From: Candidatus Poribacteria bacterium
GTDB taxonomy: Bacteria; Poribacteria; WGA-4E; WGA-3G
DNA length: 36,066 bases
Direction of reading: 5' to 3'
Assembly: GCA_012270875.1 (NCBI GenBank)
Contig: JAAXHI010000540.1
Span: 14,874-50,939, forward strand
In this document: positions 22,932-30,924 of the stretch, one piece after another
Layout: each line of letters begins with the position of its first letter
Position numbering within the stretch: the first letter of the stretch is position 1
Made by a program: the position numbers and the translations under genes
The notes under the pieces: generated by a model
Told to the model about the DNA's origin: nothing
The model's input: only the letters and a program-made list of their open reading frames with translations
Databases searched by the model: none

Positions 22932-25826
22932 CTATTCTGTCTCAACAGAAATGTGGAACATCCCTCGATGTTCAGTGATGATATAAAGTCTATCGTTATT
23001 AACTACGAGATCGGTAACACTATCAGGCACTTCTGGCGTGATCTTTTCCCATTTGTCGCGATTATTCAAACGATAGACCGTTTCGGCACTTGCACCATAA
23101 ACTACCCTGTTATCCACAGCTATTTGGTTGATGATAGTGCGTGTTCCCTCCGTATCCGTGATTATGTGCCAACGTTCACCGGCTTCTGATGTCAACACCC
23201 CCGCGTCAGTAGCGACGTACACTGTTGAACCCGCGAAGGTTATATCATTGAAACGCTCAAAACGTAAGGGTAAGTTTGGTGTCAAGTCTTTCCATGTATT
23301 ACCACTGTCGAGCGATTGAAAAAGATGACCATCACGTTTTCCTGCATAGACGGTTTCATCAGAAACAGCAAGTTTGAGTCCCTTCTGACCATCACCCGTA
23401 TTGTTGGAGGGTTCGTCTGTATCTATGAGTCCAGTATTAAACCATTCCGACGCTCCGCGCTTCCACCGGAGCAGCTGCCGCATATATTCCGCATAGAATG
23501 TCTCACCACTAACAGCAAACGCGCTTGGATATGATTCGCGTAGGGTCGTTTTATCTGCCCAATCCACCATATCTATGGTGGAAGGCGTATCTTCAAAAGC
23601 GGGGACCCCTTGGATAGAGACTAACACGTTTCGATTCACAGAGAGACGGTAAATGTGCAATTTATGCGCAGGGACTAAAGTCGATGCGGATCCATAAAGG
23701 ACACCGTCAGCGATTGCTAATTTCGGGAAACTTAGACTGTGGGGTTGCTCCGGTGGTTTTAATGTGAGTTCACCGGAATTCACGTCAACATTTTTCCAAG
23801 ACTCACCGCCATCAATGGATTTTGCAATACCTTTGGAGGTGCTTGTGTAAAACTCATTTTTCAGCCCTACTAAGTTGTGCATTGAAGTGCCGATTATCCC
23901 ATTCGTAAATGAATGCCACGATTTGCCACCATCGGTTGAACGTGTCAGCCCAGGGATTTCGACCTTGAGGAAGGTTTTTTCATTCACTGCTACTGCAGGG
24001 ATCCAACTAAGTATTATCGTTGAATCCCGACCCAATTCTGTCCACGTTTTTCCACCGTCGGTTGAGTGGAAACTTACTATTCCTAATATCAGAACACTCT
24101 GTTCGGCTGCCAAAACTTTAACACCCGACGAGATTTTCATCATTGGTGATTTGCTTGTCGGCGTTATATCGATCCACGAATCCCCCAAATCGCTTGAGTA
24201 GAAAACCTCCCATGCCCGGACATCGGAATTGATATCGCGCATGACCTCATCCAGGTGCGCCTGCATTCCTTCCGGTGCTTCTAATTGAGAAAGGTCGCGC
24301 CCTGTCCCGACATAGAGATTATTTCCGGAAACGGACAAAGAGTGAATCATTTTTGTGGTAATCGGCAATTTTACCCACGTTTCTGAATGCAAGCGATAGA
24401 GTCCTCGGTTTGTCCCGATAAACACTGTATTTTCAATAGCAGCTATTGCACCAATACGGCTGTCTGTTATTTCATTGTTAAGTGGTGTCCACTGTTTACC
24501 AGCATCTGTAGACCGGAAAATGCCTTCATCTCGAAGCGCGAGGTATAACGCATCGTCCGTTATCACCAGACCAACAGCGACTCCCTTTGGACGCTCGCCA
24601 AGTTTTATCCATGTCTCGCCTCTATCTTTTGAAGCGAACACGCTATTGGGAAAAACAAGATAGAGGGTATCGTTTCGCTCCGCGATCTGTATTCCGTGAT
24701 TGTCCACAGATGCTTCTGGTGGAATTGGGCTAACGAAAGTCCACGCCGGAGCATTGGGCACTAATCTGTAGATACCGATTTTTGAAGCCGCATAGACCTC
24801 TCCCCAAGAACTTACCAATAAACCTGATACTGAACGCTCCTCTTCTGGACCACTCGCTTGTATCCACCGCTGCTTCGTTGACAGCCGCGTCTCCTTTTCT
24901 TTTTCCGCCGCAGCGAGCAGAACAGGTTTTGAAACTTGCGGCCCGGCACCGGGGTTTTTACCAATTGCATCGAAACGTCCAGCTTGGTTCCGTAAATTCC
25001 GTTTCGCCTGTGTGTCAAGAACGATCGGGGCATCAATGATTTCAACAGTCATTTCAGATTGCGCGTTTAGACTATAGGGATTCTGGAAATGGATAAGGTG
25101 TTGGGACCCCGCACCCATCATTAGGAAGATAAGGATCGCCGTTACAGCAGAAACTGCCCACGGTACAATCGGTTTGCTACTTGTCGGTATAATCGGTTTG
25201 ATCTTTGCAGCTTGTCGCATGATGTTCTCAGTAAAGTTGGCAGGTAGTTGGATACTGCCAAGAGTTTCTTGAACCATGTTTTCCTGCTCCTTTAAACGGT
25301 TCCGTGCGCGTTGAAGACGACTCTTAACTGTATTTTGGGAGACTCCTAAGAACTCGCCAATCGCTTTACACGTCATTTCGCCAAGGTAATGGAGTGTCAC
25401 AACTGTGCGTTCACTCTCCGGTAGTTGTTCAAGGAGGTTTTTGATGAATCCACGGCGGTATTCAACAGAGGCATTCTCCCGTTGTTCATCTTCATAGGAA
25501 CGGTAAGATGATCCGTCGATCTCTTCTTCGCTTGTGTTTTCCAACGATTCCATCTGTGGTTTCTGTTTTCGATACCAAGCGATGCAAACCCGATTAGCAG
25601 TTACATAGAGCCATCCGGCAAACTGATTCGGGTTTTTCAACGTCGCGAGTTTCTGGTATACTTTGAGGAAAGTGTCTTGTGTGAGTTCCTCTGCGGTATG
25701 AAAATCACCAACCTTCCGCCAAGCGAGCGCGTGGACACTTTTCTGGTATTTCTTTACCAAGGCAGTGAAAGCACTCTCATCACCTTCCAAGCAGCGATTG
25801 ACGAGTTGTGCGTCCTCATTTTTCAT
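22932..25826 (-). CDS. Membrane-tethered ECF sigma factor fused to an Asp-box beta-propeller (sigma-propeller 3)
   Basis: A 964-residue intact paralogue of the genes at 14953 and 18282. Sigma region 2 is at ~10-90 (HTAEELTQDTFLKVY, GWLYVTANRV). Region 4 is at ~125-178 (SERTVVTLHYLGEMTCKAIG, then QNTVKSRLQRARNRL). The membrane helix is at ~219-240 (IVPWAVSAVTAILIFLMMG). The conserved block VEIIDAPIVLD plus NLRNQAGRFD lies at ~261-286. Asp-box propeller repeats run from ~320 to the end (SKDRGETW, STDAGKQW, SSDLGDSW, STDGGKTW, STDGGKSW, SIDGGESW, SLDSGNTW). It is closer in sequence to copy 2 than to copy 1 in the sigma part (ENM-x-ETLGSIQLPANFTENIMRQ is shared). ATG 25826 has GGAG upstream and an ECF-type promoter ~70 bases before it. 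No anti-sigma gene is adjacent, as expected if the fused sensor domain itself controls the sigma part. Confidence 0.92.
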   Translation of the reverse strand: MKNEDAQLVNRCLEGDESAFTALVKKYQKSVHALAWRKVGDFHTAEELTQDTFLKVYQKLATLKNPNQFAGWLYVTANRVCIAWYRKQKPQMESLENTSEEEIDGSSYRSYEDEQRENASVEYRRGFIKNLLEQLPESERTVVTLHYLGEMTCKAIGEFLGVSQNTVKSRLQRARNRLKEQENMVQETLGSIQLPANFTENIMRQAAKIKPIIPTSSKPIVPWAVSAVTAILIFLMMGAGSQHLIHFQNPYSLNAQSEMTVEIIDAPIVLDTQAKRNLRNQAGRFDAIGKNPGAGPQVSKPVLLAAAEKEKETRLSTKQRWIQASGPEEERSVSGLLVSSWGEVYAASKIGIYRLVPNAPAWTFVSPIPPEASVDNHGIQIAERNDTLYLVFPNSVFASKDRGETWIKLGERPKGVAVGLVITDDALYLALRDEGIFRSTDAGKQWTPLNNEITDSRIGAIAAIENTVFIGTNRGLYRLHSETWVKLPITTKMIHSLSVSGNNLYVGTGRDLSQLEAPEGMQAHLDEVMRDINSDVRAWEVFYSSDLGDSWIDITPTSKSPMMKISSGVKVLAAEQSVLILGIVSFHSTDGGKTWTELGRDSTIILSWIPAVAVNEKTFLKVEIPGLTRSTDGGKSWHSFTNGIIGTSMHNLVGLKNEFYTSTSKGIAKSIDGGESWKNVDVNSGELTLKPPEQPHSLSFPKLAIADGVLYGSASTLVPAHKLHIYRLSVNRNVLVSIQGVPAFEDTPSTIDMVDWADKTTLRESYPSAFAVSGETFYAEYMRQLLRWKRGASEWFNTGLIDTDEPSNNTGDGQKGLKLAVSDETVYAGKRDGHLFQSLDSGNTWKDLTPNLPLRFERFNDITFAGSTVYVATDAGVLTSEAGERWHIITDTEGTRTIINQIAVDNRVVYGASAETVYRLNNRDKWEKITPEVPDSVTDLVVNNDRLYIITEHRGMFHISVETE

Positions 25827-25893
25827 TGAATTTCTCCTACGTAGGATACAGCTGCGCGATTTTAATGTCTGACCATCGGACTACTGTTACTAT

Positions 25894-25925
25894 TAATGAC
25901 GCGATTTAAAATGCGAAAGGTTGCA
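25894..25925 (-). promoter_or_regulatory. ECF-type promoter of sigma-propeller 3 (likely autoregulated)
   Basis: Minus strand: TGCAACC (25925-25919), 16 bases beginning TTTCGC, then GCGTCATTA (25902-25894). It is the clearest example of the motif and differs from the TonB receptor promoter by one base within the two boxes. Confidence 0.74.
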
Positions 25926-25976
25926 TACTGGAAAAAAATCTATTGACTTAAGCACGATCAGGTTGAAATGTTTCGC

Positions 25977-26005
25977 TTGACATAACTTCAGAAAATCGGT
26001 ATACT
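25977..26005 (+). promoter_or_regulatory. Sigma70-type promoter of the MOSC-nagB pair (leaderless)
   Basis: TTGACA (25977-25982), 17-base spacer, TATACT (26000-26005). The ATG at 26015 begins nine bases after the -10 box, so the transcript has at most a few bases of leader and there is no Shine-Dalgarno sequence. Confidence 0.75.
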
Positions 26006-26014
26006 CTCGCGTAT

Positions 26015-26656
26015 ATGAAACTCTTATCTATAAACGTTTCAAAGCCGAAACCTATTCAATACGGCGGAAAAACCGTCCGAACCGGCATCTTCAAAGAACC
26101 GGTGTCAGGCACCGTCATGCTTAGAGAAAAGAACATTGATGGTGATGGACAAGGCGACCTGCGGGTACATGGTGGCACCTATAAAGCCATCTACGGGTAT
26201 CCGTTTGAGCATTACGCCTATTGGCAGCACGAATTGCAAAGAGACGACTTGAACTACGGGCAGTTTGGTGAGAATCTCACCGTTGAAGGGCTGCTGGAGG
26301 AGGCAGTTCACATCGGCGATGTTTTTCAGATTGGCGCGACAGTGAAATTACAAATTACGCAACCGCGCGTGCCGTGTTTCAAACTCGCATACAAGATGGG
26401 ACTCCCAGAATTTCCGAAACAGTTCTTGGAGAGTCGGCGCGTCGGTTTCTATTTCCGGGTACTTGAAGAAGGCGAAATCACTGCCGGTGACACAATCGCA
26501 CGCATTGAAGTGGCATCAGAACCGATGAGTGTCACAGAGATAGTTAATCTCCGCTATTTTGATACAGAGAATCACGAGAAGATCGCACAGGCGAGAAAAC
26601 AACCTGCCCTCTCACCGAGTTGGAAACGGGATTTTACGAAAATTCTAAAAAAATGA
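26015..26656 (+). CDS. MOSC domain protein (YiiM-like)
   Basis: A 213-residue MOSC-domain protein similar in layout to E. coli YiiM. It has [22 protein letters not shown] (49-70) as the conserved core, [12 protein letters not shown] (82-93), and [14 protein letters not shown] with Cys121, the expected molybdenum-cofactor ligand of this family. MOSC proteins of this type reduce N-hydroxylated compounds such as 6-hydroxylaminopurine using Moco; the substrate is not shown here. The C-terminal region (~165-213) corresponds to the YiiM 3-alpha extension. The start is ATG 26015, ten bases after a consensus -10 box, so translation is probably leaderless. The stop overlaps the start of the NagB-like gene (ATGA at 26653-26656), so the two genes are co-translated. 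Confidence 0.87.
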   Translation: MKLLSINVSKPKPIQYGGKTVRTGIFKEPVSGTVMLREKNIDGDGQGDLRVHGGTYKAIYGYPFEHYAYWQHELQRDDLNYGQFGENLTVEGLLEEAVHIGDVFQIGATVKLQITQPRVPCFKLAYKMGLPEFPKQFLESRRVGFYFRVLEEGEITAGDTIARIEVASEPMSVTEIVNLRYFDTENHEKIAQARKQPALSPSWKRDFTKILKK

Positions 26657-27384
26657 ATATTTTTAAAGCAACCACTAAACAAGAAACGAGCGAAGCAGCA
26701 GCGCACGTCGCCAGCACAAAACTACGCGAGGCACTTGATGCCAATGGACAGGCGGGTTTCATCGTTGCGACGGGTGCGTCACAATTTGATTTCCTTGCAG
26801 CACTGACAGCAGATGCAGCGATTGACTGGGACAACACGACGATGTTCCATCTCGACGAGTACATCGGTATCCCTGAGACGCATCCTGCTAGTTTTCGCAA
26901 GTATCTACGGGAACGTCTTGTGGACATTGTTCAGCCCGGCACAGTGCATTTTCTGGACGGCGAAGCGGCTGAACCACAAGCGGAGTGTGACCGACTTAAT
27001 CAGATTATCTCACAACATCAGATTGACGTGGCGTTCGTTGGGATTGGCGAGAATGGACACCTCGCCTTCAACGATCCACCCGCGGACTTCGAGACAGAGG
27101 ATCCGTATATCCTCGTCGAATTAGATGAGGCGTGCCGTCTTCAGCAGGTAGGTGAAGGCTGGTTCACAGGACTTGATGCGGTGCCGACCCAAGCCATTTC
27201 GATGTCTATCCGTCAGATTATAAAGGCACAGACAATTATTTGCACTGTGCCAGATGAACGAAAAGCAGAGGCGGTGCGAAACTGCTTACACGGTGAGATT
27301 ACACCGATGCACCCCGCCTCTATCTTACAGACGCACCCGGACTGCACAGTATTTCTCGACGCAGGGTCCGCTTCTCTATTATAA
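26653..27384 (+). CDS. nagB: Glucosamine-6-phosphate deaminase-like protein (NagB family)
   Basis: A 243-residue NagB/SugarP-isomerase-fold protein. Visible motifs are [12 protein letters not shown] near residue 35-46 (phosphate loop), [11 protein letters not shown] (~65-75; the Asp corresponds to catalytic Asp72 of E. coli NagB) and [15 protein letters not shown] (~135-149; the His is the catalytic base position, with Asn in place of the Asp two residues before it, as in many NagB-like homologues). [17 protein letters not shown] at the C-terminus is typical. The expected reaction is glucosamine-6-phosphate to fructose-6-phosphate plus ammonia in amino-sugar catabolism; a 6-phosphogluconolactonase-like role is less likely. 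The ATG overlaps the MOSC stop by four bases; the frame starting at 26620 lies inside that gene. It has no evident functional link to the MOSC protein other than the shared transcript. Confidence 0.87.
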   Translation: MNIFKATTKQETSEAAAHVASTKLREALDANGQAGFIVATGASQFDFLAALTADAAIDWDNTTMFHLDEYIGIPETHPASFRKYLRERLVDIVQPGTVHFLDGEAAEPQAECDRLNQIISQHQIDVAFVGIGENGHLAFNDPPADFETEDPYILVELDEACRLQQVGEGWFTGLDAVPTQAISMSIRQIIKAQTIICTVPDERKAEAVRNCLHGEITPMHPASILQTHPDCTVFLDAGSASLL

Positions 27385-27513
27385 GTGGGACTTACGCAGA
27401 CAGGCGATAAATCGCCTTGTTACAAACAGACATACTTTGAAAGGACGTATATTTTTCAAAAGCAACTCGGTTCGTAGTAGCGCAATTCATTGCGCTTTGC
27501 GTAGGTACTAATA
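27385..27513. repeat. Degenerate GGACTTACGCA element between convergent genes
   Basis: The left end GTGGGACTTACGCA follows the nagB stop; the right side TGCGTAGGTACTAATA is a worn inverted counterpart. It contains two perfect small hairpins: AGGCGAT/ATCGCCT (27402-27417) and AGCGCAAT/ATTGCGCT (27479-27496). These may serve as bidirectional terminators, although T runs are short. Confidence 0.45.
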
Positions 27514-27542
27514 AGGTCAAATTAGAAACCTGCGATCATTGT

Positions 27543-28271
27543 CTAACGTGCTGTTTTGATTTGTCCCCAAGTGACAGCAAGTTTGTCTTCTGGTGCGACA
27601 TCAAACGGAATTTGACCTAAACCGTAGAGGATTGAGCGGTGGATGAGTTCCCAACCGTCTTCTGTTACCTGCTGCCAGGCGGTCGAGTGGGGCCAAATAT
27701 TGATGTGTATCGCTTTCGTGGAGCCTTTAACCGTTTTCGCGCCTTTTTCATAGACAGAGATCGCAACGAGATCGTCGTTGTCAGCACGCACGGCTAATAC
27801 ATCAATATCGCCTTCAAATCCGCTACACGTCATCAGTTGTGCCGCGGGTTTGCTGACCGTGATGTCGCCTTTGAAACCTTCGGTTATGGGATGTTCGGTA
27901 TCGACGATCTTCAGTTTGTCGCCCGCATCGGAGTTGAACGTGCCGTCTGCAGCAAACCCCATATCATCGTAGGTCCACGTCTCGGCATTGACGACAGGAA
28001 CGGCTGAATCTTTGTAAGCGTCTAAGATGTTGCCACTTGACGTTGATTCAGAGATGAAAACGAGATCAATACCCGCAAGATTGACAGGATGCTTCGCCAG
28101 ATGCTCGTGAGGCTCAACAACGTAACCCCACTCCTCAAGGTATTCTATGAGGAGATCGTCCTTCGGATCCGGCGCGCCGGACCCAACGAGTACCAGTTTT
28201 TCGCCTTTCGCCAGAGCGGTGCTTGTTAAGAGTAGTAACATGAGAATCGGTAAGAACAGGTGACGATACAT
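27543..28271 (-). CDS. Secreted protein, ThuA/GATase-like fold, with DKLA-TW C-terminal tail
   Basis: A 242-residue precursor. Signal peptide 1-21 (LLLLTSTALA-KGEK). The mature part looks like a Rossmann-type domain related to ThuA/glutamine-amidotransferase-like proteins: LVLVGSGAPDPKDD, then GIDLVFISESTSSGNI, VPVVNAETWTYDDM, and the DTEHPITEGFKG stretch common in such secreted domains. The catalytic Cys of true amidotransferases is not evident. The last ~15 residues (PEDKLAVTWGQIK) match the end of the LamG protein at 30925 (PADKLATTWASVK) although the rest is unrelated. ATG 28271 has AGGAGG upstream; the frame to 28349 has no such site. The promoter is at 28391-28419. Function unknown; outside the inner membrane. 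Confidence 0.78.
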   Translation of the reverse strand: MYRHLFLPILMLLLLTSTALAKGEKLVLVGSGAPDPKDDLLIEYLEEWGYVVEPHEHLAKHPVNLAGIDLVFISESTSSGNILDAYKDSAVPVVNAETWTYDDMGFAADGTFNSDAGDKLKIVDTEHPITEGFKGDITVSKPAAQLMTCSGFEGDIDVLAVRADNDDLVAISVYEKGAKTVKGSTKAIHINIWPHSTAWQQVTEDGWELIHRSILYGLGQIPFDVAPEDKLAVTWGQIKTAR

Positions 28272-28390
28272 ATAAGTTTTCCTCCTTCTGGATTGTATTT
28301 CTGTGATGTGGGGAACCTGAAAACAGCCTTTGGGATGGACTGATAGCAAGATGTTATCCGATACAGCCGGATTTTATCAGGTTTAGATAT

Positions 28391-28419
28391 ATTCTATAGA
28401 AACTGACAAAATATGTCAA
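28391..28419 (-). promoter_or_regulatory. Sigma70-type promoter of the secreted ThuA-like gene
   Basis: Minus strand: TTGACA (28419-28414), 17-base spacer, TAGAAT (28396-28391). The -35 box overlaps an inverted repeat TGACA/TGTCA (28404-28418) that could be an operator. The leader is about 110 bases. Confidence 0.62.
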
Positions 28420-28464
28420 TCTTTTTCCAGAAGTGTTCAGTTATCCGTTAAATGGAGAATATAA

Positions 28465-29523
28465 ATGAAAAATGCAGTCAGGGTAGGAATCATCGGGGTC
28501 GGAGGCACAATTAGCAGCACAACTGTGATTCTCAATGGAGAACCGAATGTGAAGCTTGTCGCTTTGGCAGACTTGGATCCAGCGCGTAGGAAAAGGGTCT
28601 TGGGTGACATTAAAGGTGTCCGCGTCTTCGACGATTACAAAGAGATGTTTGACGCGTGCGATTTAGACGCTGTCTGCATTGGACTGCCGACGTGGATGCA
28701 CGCGCCTGTTTCACTGGAAGCAGTAGAGCGTGGGATGCATGTACTCTGCGAAAAACCGCCCTCAAACGACGCAGCGGAGCTGATACCCGTCACACAACTT
28801 GCCGAAAGCAAGGGTTTAGTTTATATGTTTGTTCGGCAGTCTCGGTTCACGGCACAGTTAATGGAAGGTCGTAGACTCGTGCAAGCCGGAGAACTCGGTG
28901 ACGTGTACTACGCTGAAACGCGGTGGATACGGACCCGCTGGTGTTCTGCACGCGGCTGGCGGCACGATAAAGCAAAGGGTGGCGGTGTCTTGCTCGACCT
29001 CGGTATCCACGCCATTGACAATGTCTGGTTTATGATGGGGTGTCCACGTCCTACAGAGGCGATGGCTGGCTTATATTGCAACTTCGCGCATCTCGCACCG
29101 CCTGAGCAGACCTATACCGCGGACGATGCAGCGTGTGGGTTTGTGCGGTTTGAGAACGGATGTACCTTACACTTTGCTGTCGCATTTTCGCTGAACACGA
29201 CAAACCGGCACGCGCCAGCAAAAGGGAGCGATCTGGTCAAAAGTGAAACGCAGGAATTTCACCTCTACGGCACGAAGGCAGGACTTGAGAACGGGAAAAT
29301 ACTGGTTGGCACCCCGGACGGCGTTAAGGTCAAGCCGATGAAACCCGCACCACAAAAGGCTGATGATATAACGCTTCAGGCACAAGAATTCATCCGAGCG
29401 ATTCGGGAGGAAGACGAACCCCTCAATCCCGGTTCGGAAGCGGTGATGCTAATGCAGATGCTCGATGCATCAATGAAATCAAGTGAGATTGGCAGTGCCG
29501 TTGCGATTCAACCGGTTTCATAA
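28465..29523 (+). CDS. Gfo/Idh/MocA-family oxidoreductase
   Basis: A 352-residue NAD(P)-dependent sugar/polyol dehydrogenase-like protein. An N-terminal Rossmann fold opens VGIIGVGG (residues 7-14). HVLCEKPPS (~93-101) holds the catalytic-site EKP motif with Lys, and GGGVLLDLGIHAIDNVWFMMG (~173-193) is the conserved C-domain start with the His of the D-x-G-x-H motif. The C-terminal alpha/beta domain is complete. Members oxidise or reduce sugars, inositols and related compounds; the substrate is not predictable. ATG 28465 has GGAGA eight bases upstream. Its stop codon is immediately followed by an inverted-repeat element, after which comes a PhyH dioxygenase on the same strand. Confidence 0.88.
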   Translation: MKNAVRVGIIGVGGTISSTTVILNGEPNVKLVALADLDPARRKRVLGDIKGVRVFDDYKEMFDACDLDAVCIGLPTWMHAPVSLEAVERGMHVLCEKPPSNDAAELIPVTQLAESKGLVYMFVRQSRFTAQLMEGRRLVQAGELGDVYYAETRWIRTRWCSARGWRHDKAKGGGVLLDLGIHAIDNVWFMMGCPRPTEAMAGLYCNFAHLAPPEQTYTADDAACGFVRFENGCTLHFAVAFSLNTTNRHAPAKGSDLVKSETQEFHLYGTKAGLENGKILVGTPDGVKVKPMKPAPQKADDITLQAQEFIRAIREEDEPLNPGSEAVMLMQMLDASMKSSEIGSAVAIQPVS

Positions 29524-29659
29524 ATAGGACTTACATACTCCTTCTTAAAGTCCCCCTGATAAGGGGGATTTAGGGGGTTAAATAACTGAAATATCCTCAC
29601 TGCGAGGCATTTTTTGGTGAAATATATTGCTTTGGTATCCAATTTGTGTAAGTCCTAAT
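29523..29659. repeat. MITE-like element with GGACTTACA inverted ends and CCCCCTGATAAG core (copy A)
   Basis: 137 bases. The left end AATAGGACTTACA (29523-29535) is the inverted form of the right end TGTAAGTCCTA (29648-29658). The core AGTCCCCCTGATAAGGGGGA with TTTAGGGGGTT (29549-29579) is shared with copies at 6575 and 34261. No coding capacity. Confidence 0.68.
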
Positions 29660-29681
29660 AATTTCAAAACGGAGAACGGCT

Positions 29682-30569
29682 ATGTCTACACAACACAATC
29701 AAGACGGACTCACAGCACAACAGAAGCAGCAGTTTCATGAGGACGGTTTTCTGTTTGTTCGGAACGTACTACCAAATGCGGCACTTCAACCGTTGATTGA
29801 TGAATTGGCACAACGGGTTGATGATGGCGTTCAGGCGGCGGTCAAACATGGAATCCTTGACCCCTCAGATACTTACGACGACGCACCTTTTGAGACGAGA
29901 CTGGGGATGGTCTCAAATGCCTGTTCCGATCCGAACTGGATTTGGGGCAACTTTTTCCGAGACCAGAAGATTCGGACTGCCGGGATGTTCACACTCCGAA
30001 CCGCGCCCACGCTCCTTGATGTTGTCGCATCTCTCATAGGAGATGAGATTTTGGCGCATCCACAGTTTAATTACCGTGCCAAGTTGCCGAATCAAGATAT
30101 TACAGTCATCCCGTGGCATCAAGATTTGGCGTATCTTATCCCGGAAGAAGCCGGTGAAACGTTGGTTGTCAATGTTTGGCTACCACTCATTCGAGCGACT
30201 GAAGAAAACGGGTGCATGCAGGTCATCCGAGGTTCACACCGCTTCAATCTGATAGGTCACAACTACCAAGATCCGACCCCTGGGCATACCGGTGGCAGAG
30301 GCATCAGCGATGCGGAATTGCCACCTGGCGATGTCGTTACTGCTGAACTTGATGGCGGTGATGTCTTACTAACGAGTGAACGGGTTGTTCACCGCGGGCT
30401 TCCGAACCGCTCTGATACTGTCCGTTGGAGCGTTGATACGCGTTACAGTCAAATCGGTCTACCGACCGGCCGCGCACACGTTCCGGGTTTTGTTGCTCGG
30501 AGTCGGGCAAATCCTGAGAGTGTTGCGAAATCACATGACGACTGGAATCGCCTATTTGCGTCCAGTTGA
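29682..30569 (+). CDS. Phytanoyl-CoA dioxygenase (PhyH) family protein
   Basis: A 295-residue Fe(II)/2-oxoglutarate-dependent oxygenase of the PhyH family. Iron ligands are visible as WHQDLAYL (His146-x-Asp148) and RVVHRGLPN (His237), with Arg248 in RWSVDTRY as the expected 2-oxoglutarate carboxylate partner. EENGCMQVIRGSH (174-186) is the characteristic family motif before the distal half-site. All four key residues are present, so it should be active; the substrate is unknown (this family hydroxylates diverse lipids, amino acids and natural products). ATG 29682 has GGAG nine bases upstream. It is separated from the upstream oxidoreductase by the 137-base repeat element. Confidence 0.9.
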   Translation: MSTQHNQDGLTAQQKQQFHEDGFLFVRNVLPNAALQPLIDELAQRVDDGVQAAVKHGILDPSDTYDDAPFETRLGMVSNACSDPNWIWGNFFRDQKIRTAGMFTLRTAPTLLDVVASLIGDEILAHPQFNYRAKLPNQDITVIPWHQDLAYLIPEEAGETLVVNVWLPLIRATEENGCMQVIRGSHRFNLIGHNYQDPTPGHTGGRGISDAELPPGDVVTAELDGGDVLLTSERVVHRGLPNRSDTVRWSVDTRYSQIGLPTGRAHVPGFVARSRANPESVAKSHDDWNRLFASS

Positions 30570-30693
30570 TGCCCAAAGGTGTTATTGCCAATTTTTGGAC
30601 GGAAACGCTTTACATATAGGACTTACGCAAATTGAGCAAAGAAACGGTATATTTTGCTGAAAATGCCTCACACTGAGCATATTTCACTATATT
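30570..30693. other. Non-coding stretch with a solo GGACTTACGCA end
   Basis: TATAGGACTTACGCA at 30615-30629 matches the left ends of the elements at 29523 and 34235, but a partner end is not clear. No gene is visible between the dioxygenase stop and the next repeat. Confidence 0.4.
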
Positions 30694-30811
30694 TAACGCA
30701 AGTTGCCATCTTTGTAGCATAATCTTTTAGATTGTGCTTGCGGAGAATCAATCACTTTCAATGAAAATGGTCTCCGCACGCCTAAAATCTTATGGGTAGC
30801 AACTTGGGTTA
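30694..30811. repeat. MITE-like element bounded by CAAGTTGC inverted repeats (copy D)
   Basis: 118 bases. TAACGCAAGTTGCCATC (30694-30710) and GGGTAGCAACTTGGGTTA (30794-30811) are inverted counterparts. Inside is a second nested hairpin, GCGGAGA/TCTCCGC (around 30740-30780). Its left half is repeated at 22622-22695 in the opposite orientation. Confidence 0.65.
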
Positions 30812-30828
30812 CATACTGAAAAAAAATC

Positions 30829-30857
30829 TTGACATTTTCAAACGCTTGTGTTAATCT
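30829..30857 (+). promoter_or_regulatory. Sigma70-type promoter of the LamG protein gene
   Basis: TTGACA (30829-30834), 17-base spacer, TAATCT (30852-30857). Transcription should start near 30864, ~60 bases before ATG 30925. Confidence 0.68.
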
Positions 30858-30924
30858 GAAAGGGTGTGAAATTAGTTGCTTCAGACTTTACTTGCATCTA
30901 CTTTAAAAAAGGAGAAAATTGATT

